DNA of 18,063 bases from Amoebophrya sp. AT5.2 (Eukaryota > Sar > Dinophyceae > Syndiniales > Amoebophryaceae): contig RXOD01004814.1 in NCBI GenBank assembly GCA_005223375.1, forward strand, positions 1-18,063, in the 5' to 3' direction. Under the pieces are notes generated by a model that had not been told where the DNA came from, searched no databases, and worked only from the letters and a program-made list of their open reading frames with translations. Shown piece after piece: positions 9,992 through 18,047 of the stretch; the stretch's first letter is position 1; each line of letters opens with the position of its first letter. The position numbers were made by a program, and so were the translations under genes.

Positions 9992-10144
9992 TGCCTGCAC
10001 AGTGTGATGAGCTGAGCACATTTCTGTGAGGGGGGGGGTGCATATTTTTGCACATTCTCTGCACATCGTGATCACAAATTTTGCATAAAATTTACATAAA
10101 ATTTACCTAAATTGCCTGCACAGTATGATGAGCTGAGCACATTT
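9992..10144. repeat. 32-bp direct repeat pair, 121 bp apart
   Basis: 9992-10023 and 10113-10144 are identical at 31 of 32 bases (they begin TGCCTGCACAGT and end GAGCACATTT). A partial third copy (GAGCACATTTTA) lies near 9971. Between the copies are a G run (about 10030-10038), an 11-bp unit CATAAAATTTA repeated exactly (10084-10094, 10095-10105), and TGCACATCGT (10060-10069), which is inverted at 10181-10190. An 11-A run follows at 10163-10173. Confidence 0.85.
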
Positions 10145-10511
10145 TCAGGCATTTTGGACCTCAAAAAAAAAAATGTGCAGACGATGTGCAAGTGGTGCGA
10201 TGTGGTAGATTTGGATGGGCGCGCGTCCGCGAGATTATTGCAGCGGGCAACCATTGCAATAGGCCGTCTGGCGTTGACTCGTCATCACTGCCAGATGGTT
10301 TGTTCTAGGATATTGCGCGCCCTCCTTGTGTTTCGGGAAGTCGTTCCGCGGGAAAAAATGAAAAAATATGCAGAATATGCGCAGAGTCATGGTTTTTGCG
10401 CTCACCCGCTCTCCAAGAGTAATGGCGCTAACGCGCTGTCCGCGCCGCGACGACAGCCGATGTCGTCTCGTGGACTAGCATGATGGTAGAAGGCAGATGA
10501 ATCAGTGTTCC

Positions 10512-10567
10512 AGCTGCGTATAGCATTAGCTGCGTTAGCAATAGCATCAGGCTGCGTTTTTAGCATC
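10512..10567. repeat. Degenerate tandem units of about 15-20 bp
   Basis: Three successive units begin GCTGCGT and end TAGCAT (10512-10526, 10528-10547, 10550-10567), with variable middles. Further TAGCAT copies flank them (near 10478). This is an imperfect tandem array just upstream of gene 3. Confidence 0.6.
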
Positions 10568-10645
10568 ATGCGTGACTTTTACTTTCCTCCGCCATGACGC
10601 GTATCAATAAAGCTTAGGTACTAGTTCAACTTCTAGTAGAAATCG

Positions 10646-13600
10646 ATGTCGATCACGTACATCATGGGGATCCTTCGTGTCGTGGGTAGGGGCGTCGCAT
10701 TTCAGTGTAGCAGTCATCAGCCGTTTCTCGACTAAGAAACGTGTTAGGTAGGGCCGCAAGGTAAGTGGAGTCTGCGGGCCGCCCCGCGCAGCTTCTCAGC
10801 TTCACATCGACAGCGACCAGTGCTTTCAGATCTTTTTCATGAACACCCGAAATATATAAACAAAGAAATCGATCACGTACAACGTCACATCAAATTGCAC
10901 CTTTTCACCCGAAACGTCCAACGCAAAGCGACAAATAGATTTATTTGTATCAGGTCCCAATTCGAAGGCCGTGCAGGCCGCGCCACCTCCGCACGGGCCC
11001 CCGATCAACGAAATTGCCTGGCTTGCCTGGGACCTTTTCGGCAACACGAAGGCGCTTCTCCTCGTGCATTGGAAGAAGATCTTCACCTCCGGCTTCGACG
11101 TGGTCAAGGCCCTGTGGCACAAGGCGGGGAGTCCTGGAAGCAAGTACATCCTCCCACTCGCGAAAACCGACAAAAACACGTTGATTAAACCTAAAAAAAT
11201 GCATTGTAGCTAGACGCACCTTTATATAAGGGAAATCTAAGGCAACAATGCCGCAAGATTAAAATCATCATATTCCGGACGACATCGCGGTCGTGAACGT
11301 GATCGAATAAAGATGATCCAGTGACACTGAGTGTTGCGAGGCGGGGGCGGACAATTCCTTCTCGCTTCGAGCATCTGAAGCGAAGCGACAGCTGCTGGAA
11401 GATGAGTCAGTGTCAAAGGAAAGGGTAGCGCTTTGCTGGGCAGCCCCATTCTAGGATATTGCCCGTAGGATTGGGATAGGGTTTGGGAAGAAAAAGACCT
11501 CGTCGAAGAGTAAAGCTTGTAGTGCGGCGAGTGACTCTGAGCAGCCAGCGCTCTCCTACAGGCTTCACTGCGTCCGTACAACTACTGCTGCAGATGCTGA
11601 AGAATCAGCCGAAAATGCCGAAAAAGGGCTCCCGCCGTTTTTTGAAGATGTTTGTAAAAAGAAAAAGATGCGTTTTTTTAGCTGTAAGTTGAAGCAAATG
11701 GAGTGGCAAGACGAATTGGCGCTTCGGTCAGCCCTAAAAGCGAATGGTCTTTTGACAGACGAAGATGTGACAAGAGAGAGTGCGGAAGATATGACTACTT
11801 GTTGGAGAGGGTGAAGAGCAACCTGATGAAAGAGCACGACGCGAGCGCGAAAGCGAACTCTATGGAGGAAACGGACTCCGGCGCGCCCGAGATAGCGGAC
11901 CAGGTCGACCCGGACCCCTTCGCGATGATGACCTCGGCCGGACAAGTGCTGCAAAAGGTGATCGAGCGCTTGGAGGCGAAGGTTAAGAAGGTCGATGGCA
12001 AGCAGGAGCCCACGACGGTACAGGAGAAGGAGAAGCTGAAACTCGCAAGGGCGCAGCTCAAACTAGTGACGGAGCTCGAGCAGATGGCGCGATCGTACAG
12101 GTTTCTCACCGAGCAAGCGGAGAGGGAGCGGAAAACAGCGAGGACAAAACCGGCGCTGATGGAGCTTGTCTTCAAGTTTGCGTTCAACCTAGCGTCGCTC
12201 TACTTCATGGGGAAACCGTGCGCTTTGCGAACGCTGCCAATCGTGAACAAGGTGGTGAGGAGCCCCGTAGCTGCCGTAGAAGGGGGTTTGGAATTTCTGA
12301 AGACCTTCACGGACGCGGTCGGGACGCTGATTGCGCCAGCCATGAGCTTCTTGAGCGTCCTGAAGCCAATCGTTAGGGAAAATTTTTGTCGTCCAACAAC
12401 TACGAAATGTGAACTAGGTATTCCACAGCGTGACTATTCGTTTTACATATTTCATTCGGGCAGAAAGAATAATTTCAACCTATTGTAGTTGTACTCGTTC
12501 TGTCGGACATGCTGCTAGTGATCATTGGACGCGGCGAGACATGCAGCGTGGTTCTCGCTCATTAGAATTAGACGGCTGCCAATGCAATTGTAGTTCTCTG
12601 GGTTTGGCTGTGGTTTCGTTCCTAGCCTGCGGTGGTCTTGCAAGCGCGCTTCGTGTTACACTAATTCTTATATTCATGGATGAGGAGAAGTAGAAAAAAA
12701 AACACGCTAGCTTTTTTCGTACAGTACTCGTAGTTGCTTTGGTCTCCTTCCATACAGCTCGCGCCGGTGTCCCGGGCGGTGATGGCTTTCGCACCGTGGC
12801 GCGTGCGCTCACTTCTGATGGGCTGGCTATACCCGAATATGGAAAAACTTCTGCTACCCAGCTGGTTTCCGACGGACCTAGCGAAGGTCACCGTGAAGCG
12901 GTTCTTGGGGAGCTGTATGGGATTCTGGATTCTCGGAAATGAGCAAGTGTACGCGTCTGGCAACGCCGACGCATGGTGGAAGTCCTTCGAATCGAAGGGA
13001 AAATCAGGCTGGGTGTGGAACACCGTCTTCGGAGGAGGAGGTGCGATTGCTTTGATTTTTTGCCATCACGTATTACAAACATAGGTCTAGTAGGTAAGTA
13101 CTCAAAGTCAAAGGACAAACTCCAGAATCACAACCAATGTTGCACGAGTAGAGCAGTCCTCTTCATCTCGCTACCCGCGACCTGCACAGGCCGCGAACAA
13201 CAGGATTTTTTCGACTGCGCAAACGCCAATGAGAAGAATGTCGAGACCATCGAGGCCTGCAAAGCGTGGAAGGCGGCTAAAGAAATGGCGTTGGGCGGTG
13301 AGGAGAAAAAGCCGCCGCTTCTGTGGCTGTGCGGGAACGGGGGAAGCGGTCTATCTGCGCCTGCGCAAGGTATTGCAGAAAAACACTCAACAGTGGCGGA
13401 GGGAGGGAAGACAGAGATGGACAAGACCGGTCTCTTTGGCATGGACCCGCTGATTTTGAAGCAGATTAGGGTTTGTTTTCCAAAAAACTCAGTGCGAGCT
13501 TTTGTTTCGCGAGTGTGAGGACGCGGGCTTTGTCAGTAGTGGATGCTCTGTTTCTCAACATCGAAGGAGTACGGAAGTGAGCTGCGATTGCGAGATAGAT

Positions 13601-14201
13601 AGGCGTAGGTTGGTACTATCAAGTTTCTAGTCCTCGCGCAGCACCAGGCAATTCATTTTTATCATTGCTCAACACCGCCACGTGCTGCGGATGTCGGTTC
13701 GGCGCGCCAACACGTGGCGCTCAGCAATCACTCCGGAGCAAGATGAAAGTTCGCTTGAGTTTTTTGATAGTCTGTAAACTATTTTTGGGGGAGAAGGTGT
13801 GGGAACTCGTCAGCGATGCGGAAACGGCAAGGGAAGCGGCAGAAAAGGCTCTGGAAGAGGCGGGGACGGGTGCGGAAGGAGGTGCGCTCGCGCCCGCGGC
13901 GAAGGATGCTGGCGAGGATGCGGAACAGATCTACTCACCTGCTCTGGGCGTGGCGATGCTGGTGCCAACGAACTTCCTGATGGAGGGGGGGGAAGCGGGA
14001 ATATCGACGGTGGATGCAGCAACAGGGAGTGGCGACCAGAGGCGGCCTGAGCAGCTCACTGCACAAAACGTCGCGCGCCTGACCGCAATGGCGCCGTCCA
14101 AAGGCCCAAGATCAGTCTCACCCTCAAAGTACAGCGACATCAGTACACACACTGGTACATCTTCAATCGATCGACAATCAACTTCCGATTCCGATGAATG
14201 A
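10646..14201 (+). CDS. Unrecognised multi-exon protein with coiled coil and hydrophobic helices (about 700 aa)
   Basis: Proposed exons: 10646-10685, 10954-11143, 11469-12371, 12758-13040, 13190-13470, 13797-14201 (TGA). All junctions are GT/AG and agree in phase (1, 2, 0, 1, 0). Exon 3 contains a frame break near 11688-11811, so the total is one base short of a whole number of codons. The family is not recognised. Visible features: an aromatic, hydrophobic segment near residue 30 (NEIAWLAWDLFG); a Lys/Cys-rich region; a coiled coil at about 230-304; hydrophobic stretches at about 305-325 and 352-371 running into exon 4, suggesting membrane association; a Cys pair and Gly-rich CGNGGSG in exon 5; and a Ser/Thr/Asp-rich disordered tail. 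The first exon is short and chosen by phase, so the start is tentative. The frame stays open after the TGA. Confidence 0.6.
10686..10953 (+). other. Gene 3 intron 1 (268 nt)
   Basis: Donor TGG/GTAGGG, acceptor TTTGTATCAG/GT with an AT-rich approach, phase 1. GATCACGTACA occurs both in exon 1 (near 10651) and inside the intron (near 10871). A perfect GTAAGT at about 10761 lies in the intron and could be an alternative donor for a different first exon. Confidence 0.45.
11144..11468 (+). other. Gene 3 intron 2 (325 nt)
   Basis: Donor CAA/GTACAT, acceptor GCCCGTAG/G, phase 2, giving AAG at the junction. The upstream frame ends at a TAG near 11211; the downstream frame has its last upstream stop at 11452-11454. 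Confidence 0.5.
11684..11853 (+). other. Alternative intron that would explain the gene 3 frame break
   Basis: A perfect GTAAGT begins at 11684. Joining 11683 to 11854 (acceptor GCGAAAG/CG), or to 11896 (acceptor GAGATAG/CG), restores a single frame without any sequence error. Against it, both acceptors lack a pyrimidine tract and the removed sequence reads like protein in frame 1. The competing explanation is a one-base deletion in the sequence. Confidence 0.35.
12372..12757 (+). other. Gene 3 intron 3 (386 nt)
   Basis: Donor ATC/GTTAGG, acceptor CTCCTTCCATACAG/CTC with a good pyrimidine tract, phase 0. It joins two hydrophobic segments into one continuous region. Confidence 0.65.
13041..13189 (+). 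other. Gene 3 intron 4 (149 nt)
   Basis: Donor GAGGAG/GTGCGA, acceptor CCTGCACAG/GC, phase 1. The upstream frame ends at a TAG at about 13083. A strong GTAAGT lies at 13094 but is beyond that stop, so it cannot be the donor for this frame. Confidence 0.65.
13471..13796 (+). other. Gene 3 intron 5 (about 325 nt)
   Basis: Donor TTAGG/GTTTGT. The acceptor is either GGGGGAG (after 13793) or GAGAAG (after 13796); both are phase 0 and differ by one Lys codon. The acceptor follows TATTTTTGGGGG, a weak tract. Confidence 0.5.
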
Positions 14202-14872
14202 TCGATGAGCCGTTCCTGGCTCGCTAAAGAGTGCTGGGTAGCGCCCGAGCGGCAGGATCGTTTCGACGCCCTATCCGACACAGCCTCCGGAGCCCGGCAC
14301 GCCCCGCGGAGAAGTGAAAGCAAGACGCTCTTTGTGAATCAAAAATTTGAATCGATGTTATGCATCCTCAATCAAGAACAGTCAGAAGCGGCAGCCGCCA
14401 GCCGCTTTTATTATCCGTCGAAACAGCTACAGCACTCGATCTCGATCAACAAAAATTCGGCTATTTTAATAGTTGTATGCGTTCATTGTGGATATATTAG
14501 CGATTTCAGGAACAGGAACAGGAAGAGGAACTAAAGCAAGGATAGAAATGTAAATGATGAATTTTTCGCGAGATGTTCGAGGAAATCCAAAGTATGTGTA
14601 CTGTAACAAATGGTTGAATTTAAAGAGATATACATGTTGGAGGATTGGGCTCCGAAGGTACTATTAAGTTGACAGTCGCGTGACGACTTATCTCGACTTT
14701 ATTTACGCGGCCGAACGAAGCTAGCCGCTTCAAAGGGTGAAGCGACATGGCGTAGCGAAGATTCCGTGAGGCGCCTTGCCCTACCGCAGGCTTTGCTGGG
14801 CGCGGGCCTTTCCTGGCCGCAATGCCCCCGAGGCGCGGGCTTGTCCCCAATTTGCGTGCAGTGGAATATGTG
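14202..14872. other. Spacer after gene 3, with an in-frame extension
   Basis: The first ~130 bases continue gene 3's frame past its TGA with coding-like codons, and the frame stays open to 14534. From about 14350 the DNA is AT-rich and shows nothing recognisable. From about 14690 to 14870 it is GC-rich and leads into repeat copy 2; a long minus-strand frame covers this part but matches nothing I know. Confidence 0.45.
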
Positions 14873-15298
14873 CCCGCCGCGGCACCAGTTGCTTGTTCCA
14901 CTTTGTCGTGACGTCGAACCCGGTCTCTACACGGCCATTGCGCGTCGAGACTTGAATACTTCAACAGCCAAGTCGCAGCTCCGAAACAGAATTCAAATCT
15001 CCAATAGTACGCAACGAACTAAGACAGATCATGTCAAAGTCAAAGTCAACCGCATGGCATCGCCATCGGCTGAATGTGAAACCGCACTTCGGGGAAGAGG
15101 TGGAACCCCGATTCGTATGCTTGTCTCTTAAGTATGGAGCATTCATCGTGACGGAAAACGGAAATCGTGAGAGGCAAGAGAATCGTTCGAAAGTTTGAAC
15201 TGATTCGAGCTCGACGTGCAGCCTGAAGCAGTCCCTCGTGTCGTGGTGCTGCCAGATCATCTCTTAGTTTTGATGCATTCTGTACCGGTCACCCCTTC
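14873..15298. repeat. Dispersed repeat, copy 2 (about 426 bp)
   Basis: Second copy of the element at 4043-4433, same orientation. It is longer because of a 33-bp insertion (15117-15149) and several 3-4 base insertions, including extra TCG at two places. It ends with the same TGTACCGGTCACCCCTTC block. As with copy 1, it lies between two co-oriented genes. Confidence 0.85.
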
Positions 15299-15409
15299 GA
15301 AGCTCAAGTTTATGGAAAGCAAAACCCACGGCCTAGTTTTTATGCGAACTCCACCGCCAAGAGTGTGATTCATTTTTGTTGAACAAGCAAAAGTAATGCT
15401 TGAAAAGAG
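15299..15409. other. Short upstream region of gene 4
   Basis: About 110 bases between repeat copy 2 and the gene 4 ATG. It ends GAAAAG/AG before the ATG, which could serve as a splice acceptor. No other signal is recognised. Confidence 0.35.
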
Positions 15410-16306
15410 ATGACGTACTACAGCGGCCGTTTTCTGCATGACATACTCGCGCAAATTTCGCAAGCTGGAAATCATCACTCCTGGTCCTGCTCTGCTGAGG
15501 ACATCGCATTTCCCCCGAACCCGAGGTTCGCAGACCACTTGTCCGCGGTTACGCAACCTCCGTTGCAAGCATTCGTGCGCAGCGTCGGAAAAGAACAAGT
15601 CCGATTCATCACGACGAGTTTCTGTTTCCATCCAGAAGAAAACCTTTCAACATTGCAACCAGGCACAAGGCCAGCCTCGTTCACAGCAACTTCCTTTTCC
15701 TCATCCCGCTGCGTCGAATCCAGCGATCCCCCGCAGCAACTCCACCGGCGCTCCCATCCCCCTCGAGCAAGAACGGTTTTCGCCCCCGCCCCCGGCGCCG
15801 CGGCCGCTACCGACGTCGAGGACCGGACCCCGGGGCTGCCGACGAAGCCCGGGACCGGTGACGCCGCGGCCTTCGACGCGATGACGGGCAACGTACTGCA
15901 AAAGGGCGAGTCCCCCCTGAACAACCCGACCGCGCAGAGTACGGACGGCAGTCAGAGCAGCGAGAGCAACGAAAAAAGTCTACAGGGCGTGCGGGTGGAC
16001 CAGGCCGAGAGGCTGGTGGACCAGATCCAGGATTCGCTGGACGAAATTTTCAACCCGAAGGTAGAGAGCCTAGGGAGCGGGGCGGGGGGAACTGGAGCTG
16101 GAGGGGCGGGAGATCAAGACACAAGTATGGACGAGCCGGCGCAACCAAGTCTGGGAGCGGAAGAGGTGAAGGAGATTCAGGAAAAATTGGCAATAATGCA
16201 GAAAGCAGCATTTGAGGACCTACCGCAGGCAGAGAGGTTCGTGGAAAACGCCATTCACACAATAGACAGAAAAGTGAACAATATGAAGAAACTGCTGGCG
16301 TCGTGA
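15410..16306 (+). CDS. Low-complexity protein with helical C-terminus (298 aa)
   Basis: One open frame from ATG 15410 to TGA 16306. No family is recognised. From about residue 130 on it is Ala/Gly/Ser/Asp/Glu-rich; residues about 195-215 (AERLVDQIQDSLDEIF) and about 252-296 form charged amphipathic helices likely to make a coiled coil. There is no signal peptide or catalytic motif. The N-terminal half is uncertain: frame 15438-15884, starting at its own ATG, reads as an equally natural Gln/Pro/Ser-rich protein through about 15820, after which only the 15410 frame is open. An upstream exon, an intron ending at one of several AGs near 15634-15690, or a sequence error in the C-rich run near 15780-15800 could all explain this. 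The C-terminal half is well supported. Confidence 0.6.
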   Translation: MTYYSGRFLHDILAQISQAGNHHSWSCSAEDIAFPPNPRFADHLSAVTQPPLQAFVRSVGKEQVRFITTSFCFHPEENLSTLQPGTRPASFTATSFSSSRCVESSDPPQQLHRRSHPPRARTVFAPAPGAAAATDVEDRTPGLPTKPGTGDAAAFDAMTGNVLQKGESPLNNPTAQSTDGSQSSESNEKSLQGVRVDQAERLVDQIQDSLDEIFNPKVESLGSGAGGTGAGGAGDQDTSMDEPAQPSLGAEEVKEIQEKLAIMQKAAFEDLPQAERFVENAIHTIDRKVNNMKKLLAS

Positions 16307-16764
16307 TTGATGATTGCTTCTCAGGAGTAGTGCAAAACGAAGATCGAATAACAACATCAAAGAAAGCAATTTTGTTGTGTGAGTGTCAGGCAAAGAAATG
16401 TGAGTGGTCTCTGCAGTAGTTTCATCTCCAAGAAAGCGGAGATGAGGTGGGGCGCTTTCGTTCCGAAAAGTTGACGGAGACAAGGATGTGCGGCCTGCGC
16501 CTGTCTTCAATGAAACAATGAGCTGGAGATCTTCACCATCCAAATGCAGCGTTTCGTTGCGAGAGGAAGGAGAGGAAGGAGACCAGGAACCAGCCGAGAT
16601 GAAGCAATATAGTATAGGAGAGATGTTGATGTTGATGTACTAGTTGTAGTACAAAAAGTTGCCTGCTTCCGTGGTTGTTCAAAAAATTTAAGTATTCAAA
16701 GTCTCAGAAGGCAGAGCGAAATAAACGTGGATTTCCGTCGCTGCAGATACTCCTAGGAAGAAAA
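16307..16764. other. Spacer between genes 4 and 5
   Basis: No gene. It holds a stem-loop (16422-16445), a 9-bp tandem unit GAGAGGAAG (16561-16569, 16570-16578) and GTTGATGTTGATG. A possible 3' splice or spliced-leader acceptor (TTTCCGTCGCTGCAG, AG at 16745-16746) lies just ahead of the gene 5 ATG. Confidence 0.5.
16422..16445. repeat. Perfect 8-bp stem-loop after gene 4
   Basis: TCATCTCC (16422-16429) pairs fully with GGAGATGA (16438-16445) around an 8-base loop, about 115 bases after the gene 4 stop. It is probably in the 3' UTR and does not match the histone 3' stem-loop consensus. Confidence 0.6.
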
Positions 16765-18047
16765 ATGCCGACCGCTCGGGAGACAACGTCACTGCCTGCG
16801 GTGGAAGAGGAGCAGCCACGGGATGTCGAAGTGCAGGTCCGTTTGATGCAATCGTTGCAGCGCAAGCTGAGCAAGCGCGCGAAGGAGCCTGTGAAGCAAG
16901 CGCGCGTGACGGAGGCGCTGAAGAAGCACCAGGACGAGAAGCCCGCCGCGCCGCTGACGGAGCTGCAGAAAAAAATGATGGAGCGGAACCGGCGAATGCA
17001 ATTGCAAGAGCAAATCGAGGAGCAGGCGGCTGCGGAGAAGGGCACCAGCGCTCTGGGAGTTTCTACCGGGAAGTCGCCCACTGCTTCAGTTTCGAAGTCG
17101 TCAATGCTGAAAACGAAGGGGTCCGCGTCGCCGTCGCCGAGGAGAAGCAATGAGAGATCGCCCTCATCGAAGAACTCAATAGCTTCGAAGAAGGGCGATA
17201 ACAGTGCAGCTCCGAAAAAGTCGTCGCAGGCGCGTCCAGACGGAGAGCAGGAGGGCACGGCAAGGATCTCCCCTTCTTCGACAGCAAAAGGAAAAACTTC
17301 GGGAAGGGCGGTTGCAGGCGCGTCGCCTTCGCAAAAGTCTACCTCTACTGCCGCTGTGGCAGCAGTACCACCTCCTATCGCCACTGCAAATGCGACGAGA
17401 TCGCAGTCGCGGGTGTCCGCTGGGTCAGCACCACTCTCGCCGACAGCGGGCACAGCGACAAAGATGAAAAAAACGACGGTGCAAAAGTCGGTTCGGATTT
17501 CGGCGCAGAACGAAAAGCTGGGTCGAAGCCAGGACGCGTCGCGCAGAGGGCACTCCTTCACGGGAGATCTCTACGGACGCGAAACGGCCCAGGGAAGCTC
17601 CTGCCTACTTGCGGGTACGGGTACTTGAACTTGTCCTTCTCCTCACTTGCCGATTTCGTTTGCGCTGAAGCAGCCTGCCAACACGTACGTGGTTTATCCT
17701 GCTAGAAGAACATGAGCTGGTGCAGGGACCGTTTATTCTGCCACAATTAAAATGCTTTTCTCCGCACTGCCACAGAATCCATCACGGCGGCGGCTGAGGC
17801 TGAGAACCAGCCCCCGGCGGCGCTTTCCCCGACCCGGGCCTCCCAAGATCTCGCGAAGACCTCGTTCCTGCCTCCCGCCAGGAAGACTTCTAAGTCACAA
17901 ACTTTGAAAACCATTCCGGAGGGTGCAGCGGGCGACAGCGAGCTCGTCCCGCAGGAGCGTTACTCCGAAAATGTCGACTCTTCCGCAATCGACAAACGGA
18001 AGTCGCAGAAGGCGTGCTTGAGCGTCGTCCAACGGCACATCGATTAA
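16765..18047 (+). CDS. Basic, Ser/Lys-rich protein with N-terminal coiled coil, two exons (about 373 aa)
   Basis: Exon 1 runs from ATG 16765 to 17614 (or 17620); exon 2 is 17776-18047, ending in TAA. Exon 2 has no ATG of its own, but reads cleanly for 89 codons and joins exon 1 in phase 1. The start is the first ATG in the frame; the frame is open upstream to 16636 without ATG. Residues about 20-92 are a charged helical region with QRKLSKRAKEPVKQ and a Met/Arg/Gln/Glu-rich segment. The rest is basic and disordered, rich in Ser-Pro and Lys-Ser (GKSP, SASPSPRR, ERSP), which look like proline-directed kinase targets. Exon 2 continues this style. No family is recognised. A cytoskeletal or nucleic-acid-associated role would fit the composition but is only a guess. 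The gene ends 16 bases before the window end. Confidence 0.75.
17615..17775 (+). other. Gene 5 intron (155-161 nt)
   Basis: Two tandem donors six bases apart (GCGG/GTACGG after 17614, ACGG/GTACTT after 17620) give the same phase. The acceptor is TTTTCTCCGCACTGCCACAG/AA, with a clear pyrimidine tract and a possible branch site in CAATTAAAATG. The upstream frame stops at 17628. Confidence 0.75.

Larger units (their letters stand above)
9570..10645. other. Spacer between genes 2 and 3, repeat-rich
   Basis: No clear + strand gene. It contains a coding-like minus-strand frame (9677-9859), a 32-bp direct repeat pair with an inverted repeat (9992-10190), a 123-codon + strand frame (10112-10483) that starts inside a repeat and is doubtful, degenerate short repeats (10512-10567), and an AATAAA at about 10606. 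It could contain a decayed mobile element. Confidence 0.5.

Noticed and set aside
10112..10483. 123-codon + strand frame in the gene 2-gene 3 spacer
   Set aside because: It begins without ATG at the edge of the direct repeat and runs through a poly-A tract; its composition is only weakly coding-like.
13319..13350. CGNGGSG in gene 3 exon 5 as a nucleotide-binding loop
   Set aside because: It lacks the Lys-Ser/Thr that completes a P-loop and the surrounding fold elements of a Rossmann motif.
16704..17561. Long minus-strand frame (285 codons) opposite gene 5
   Set aside because: It is Cys/Phe/Ser-rich in the way expected for the complement of a Lys/Ser/Ala-rich coding sequence; the + strand frame has the natural composition and a spliced continuation.
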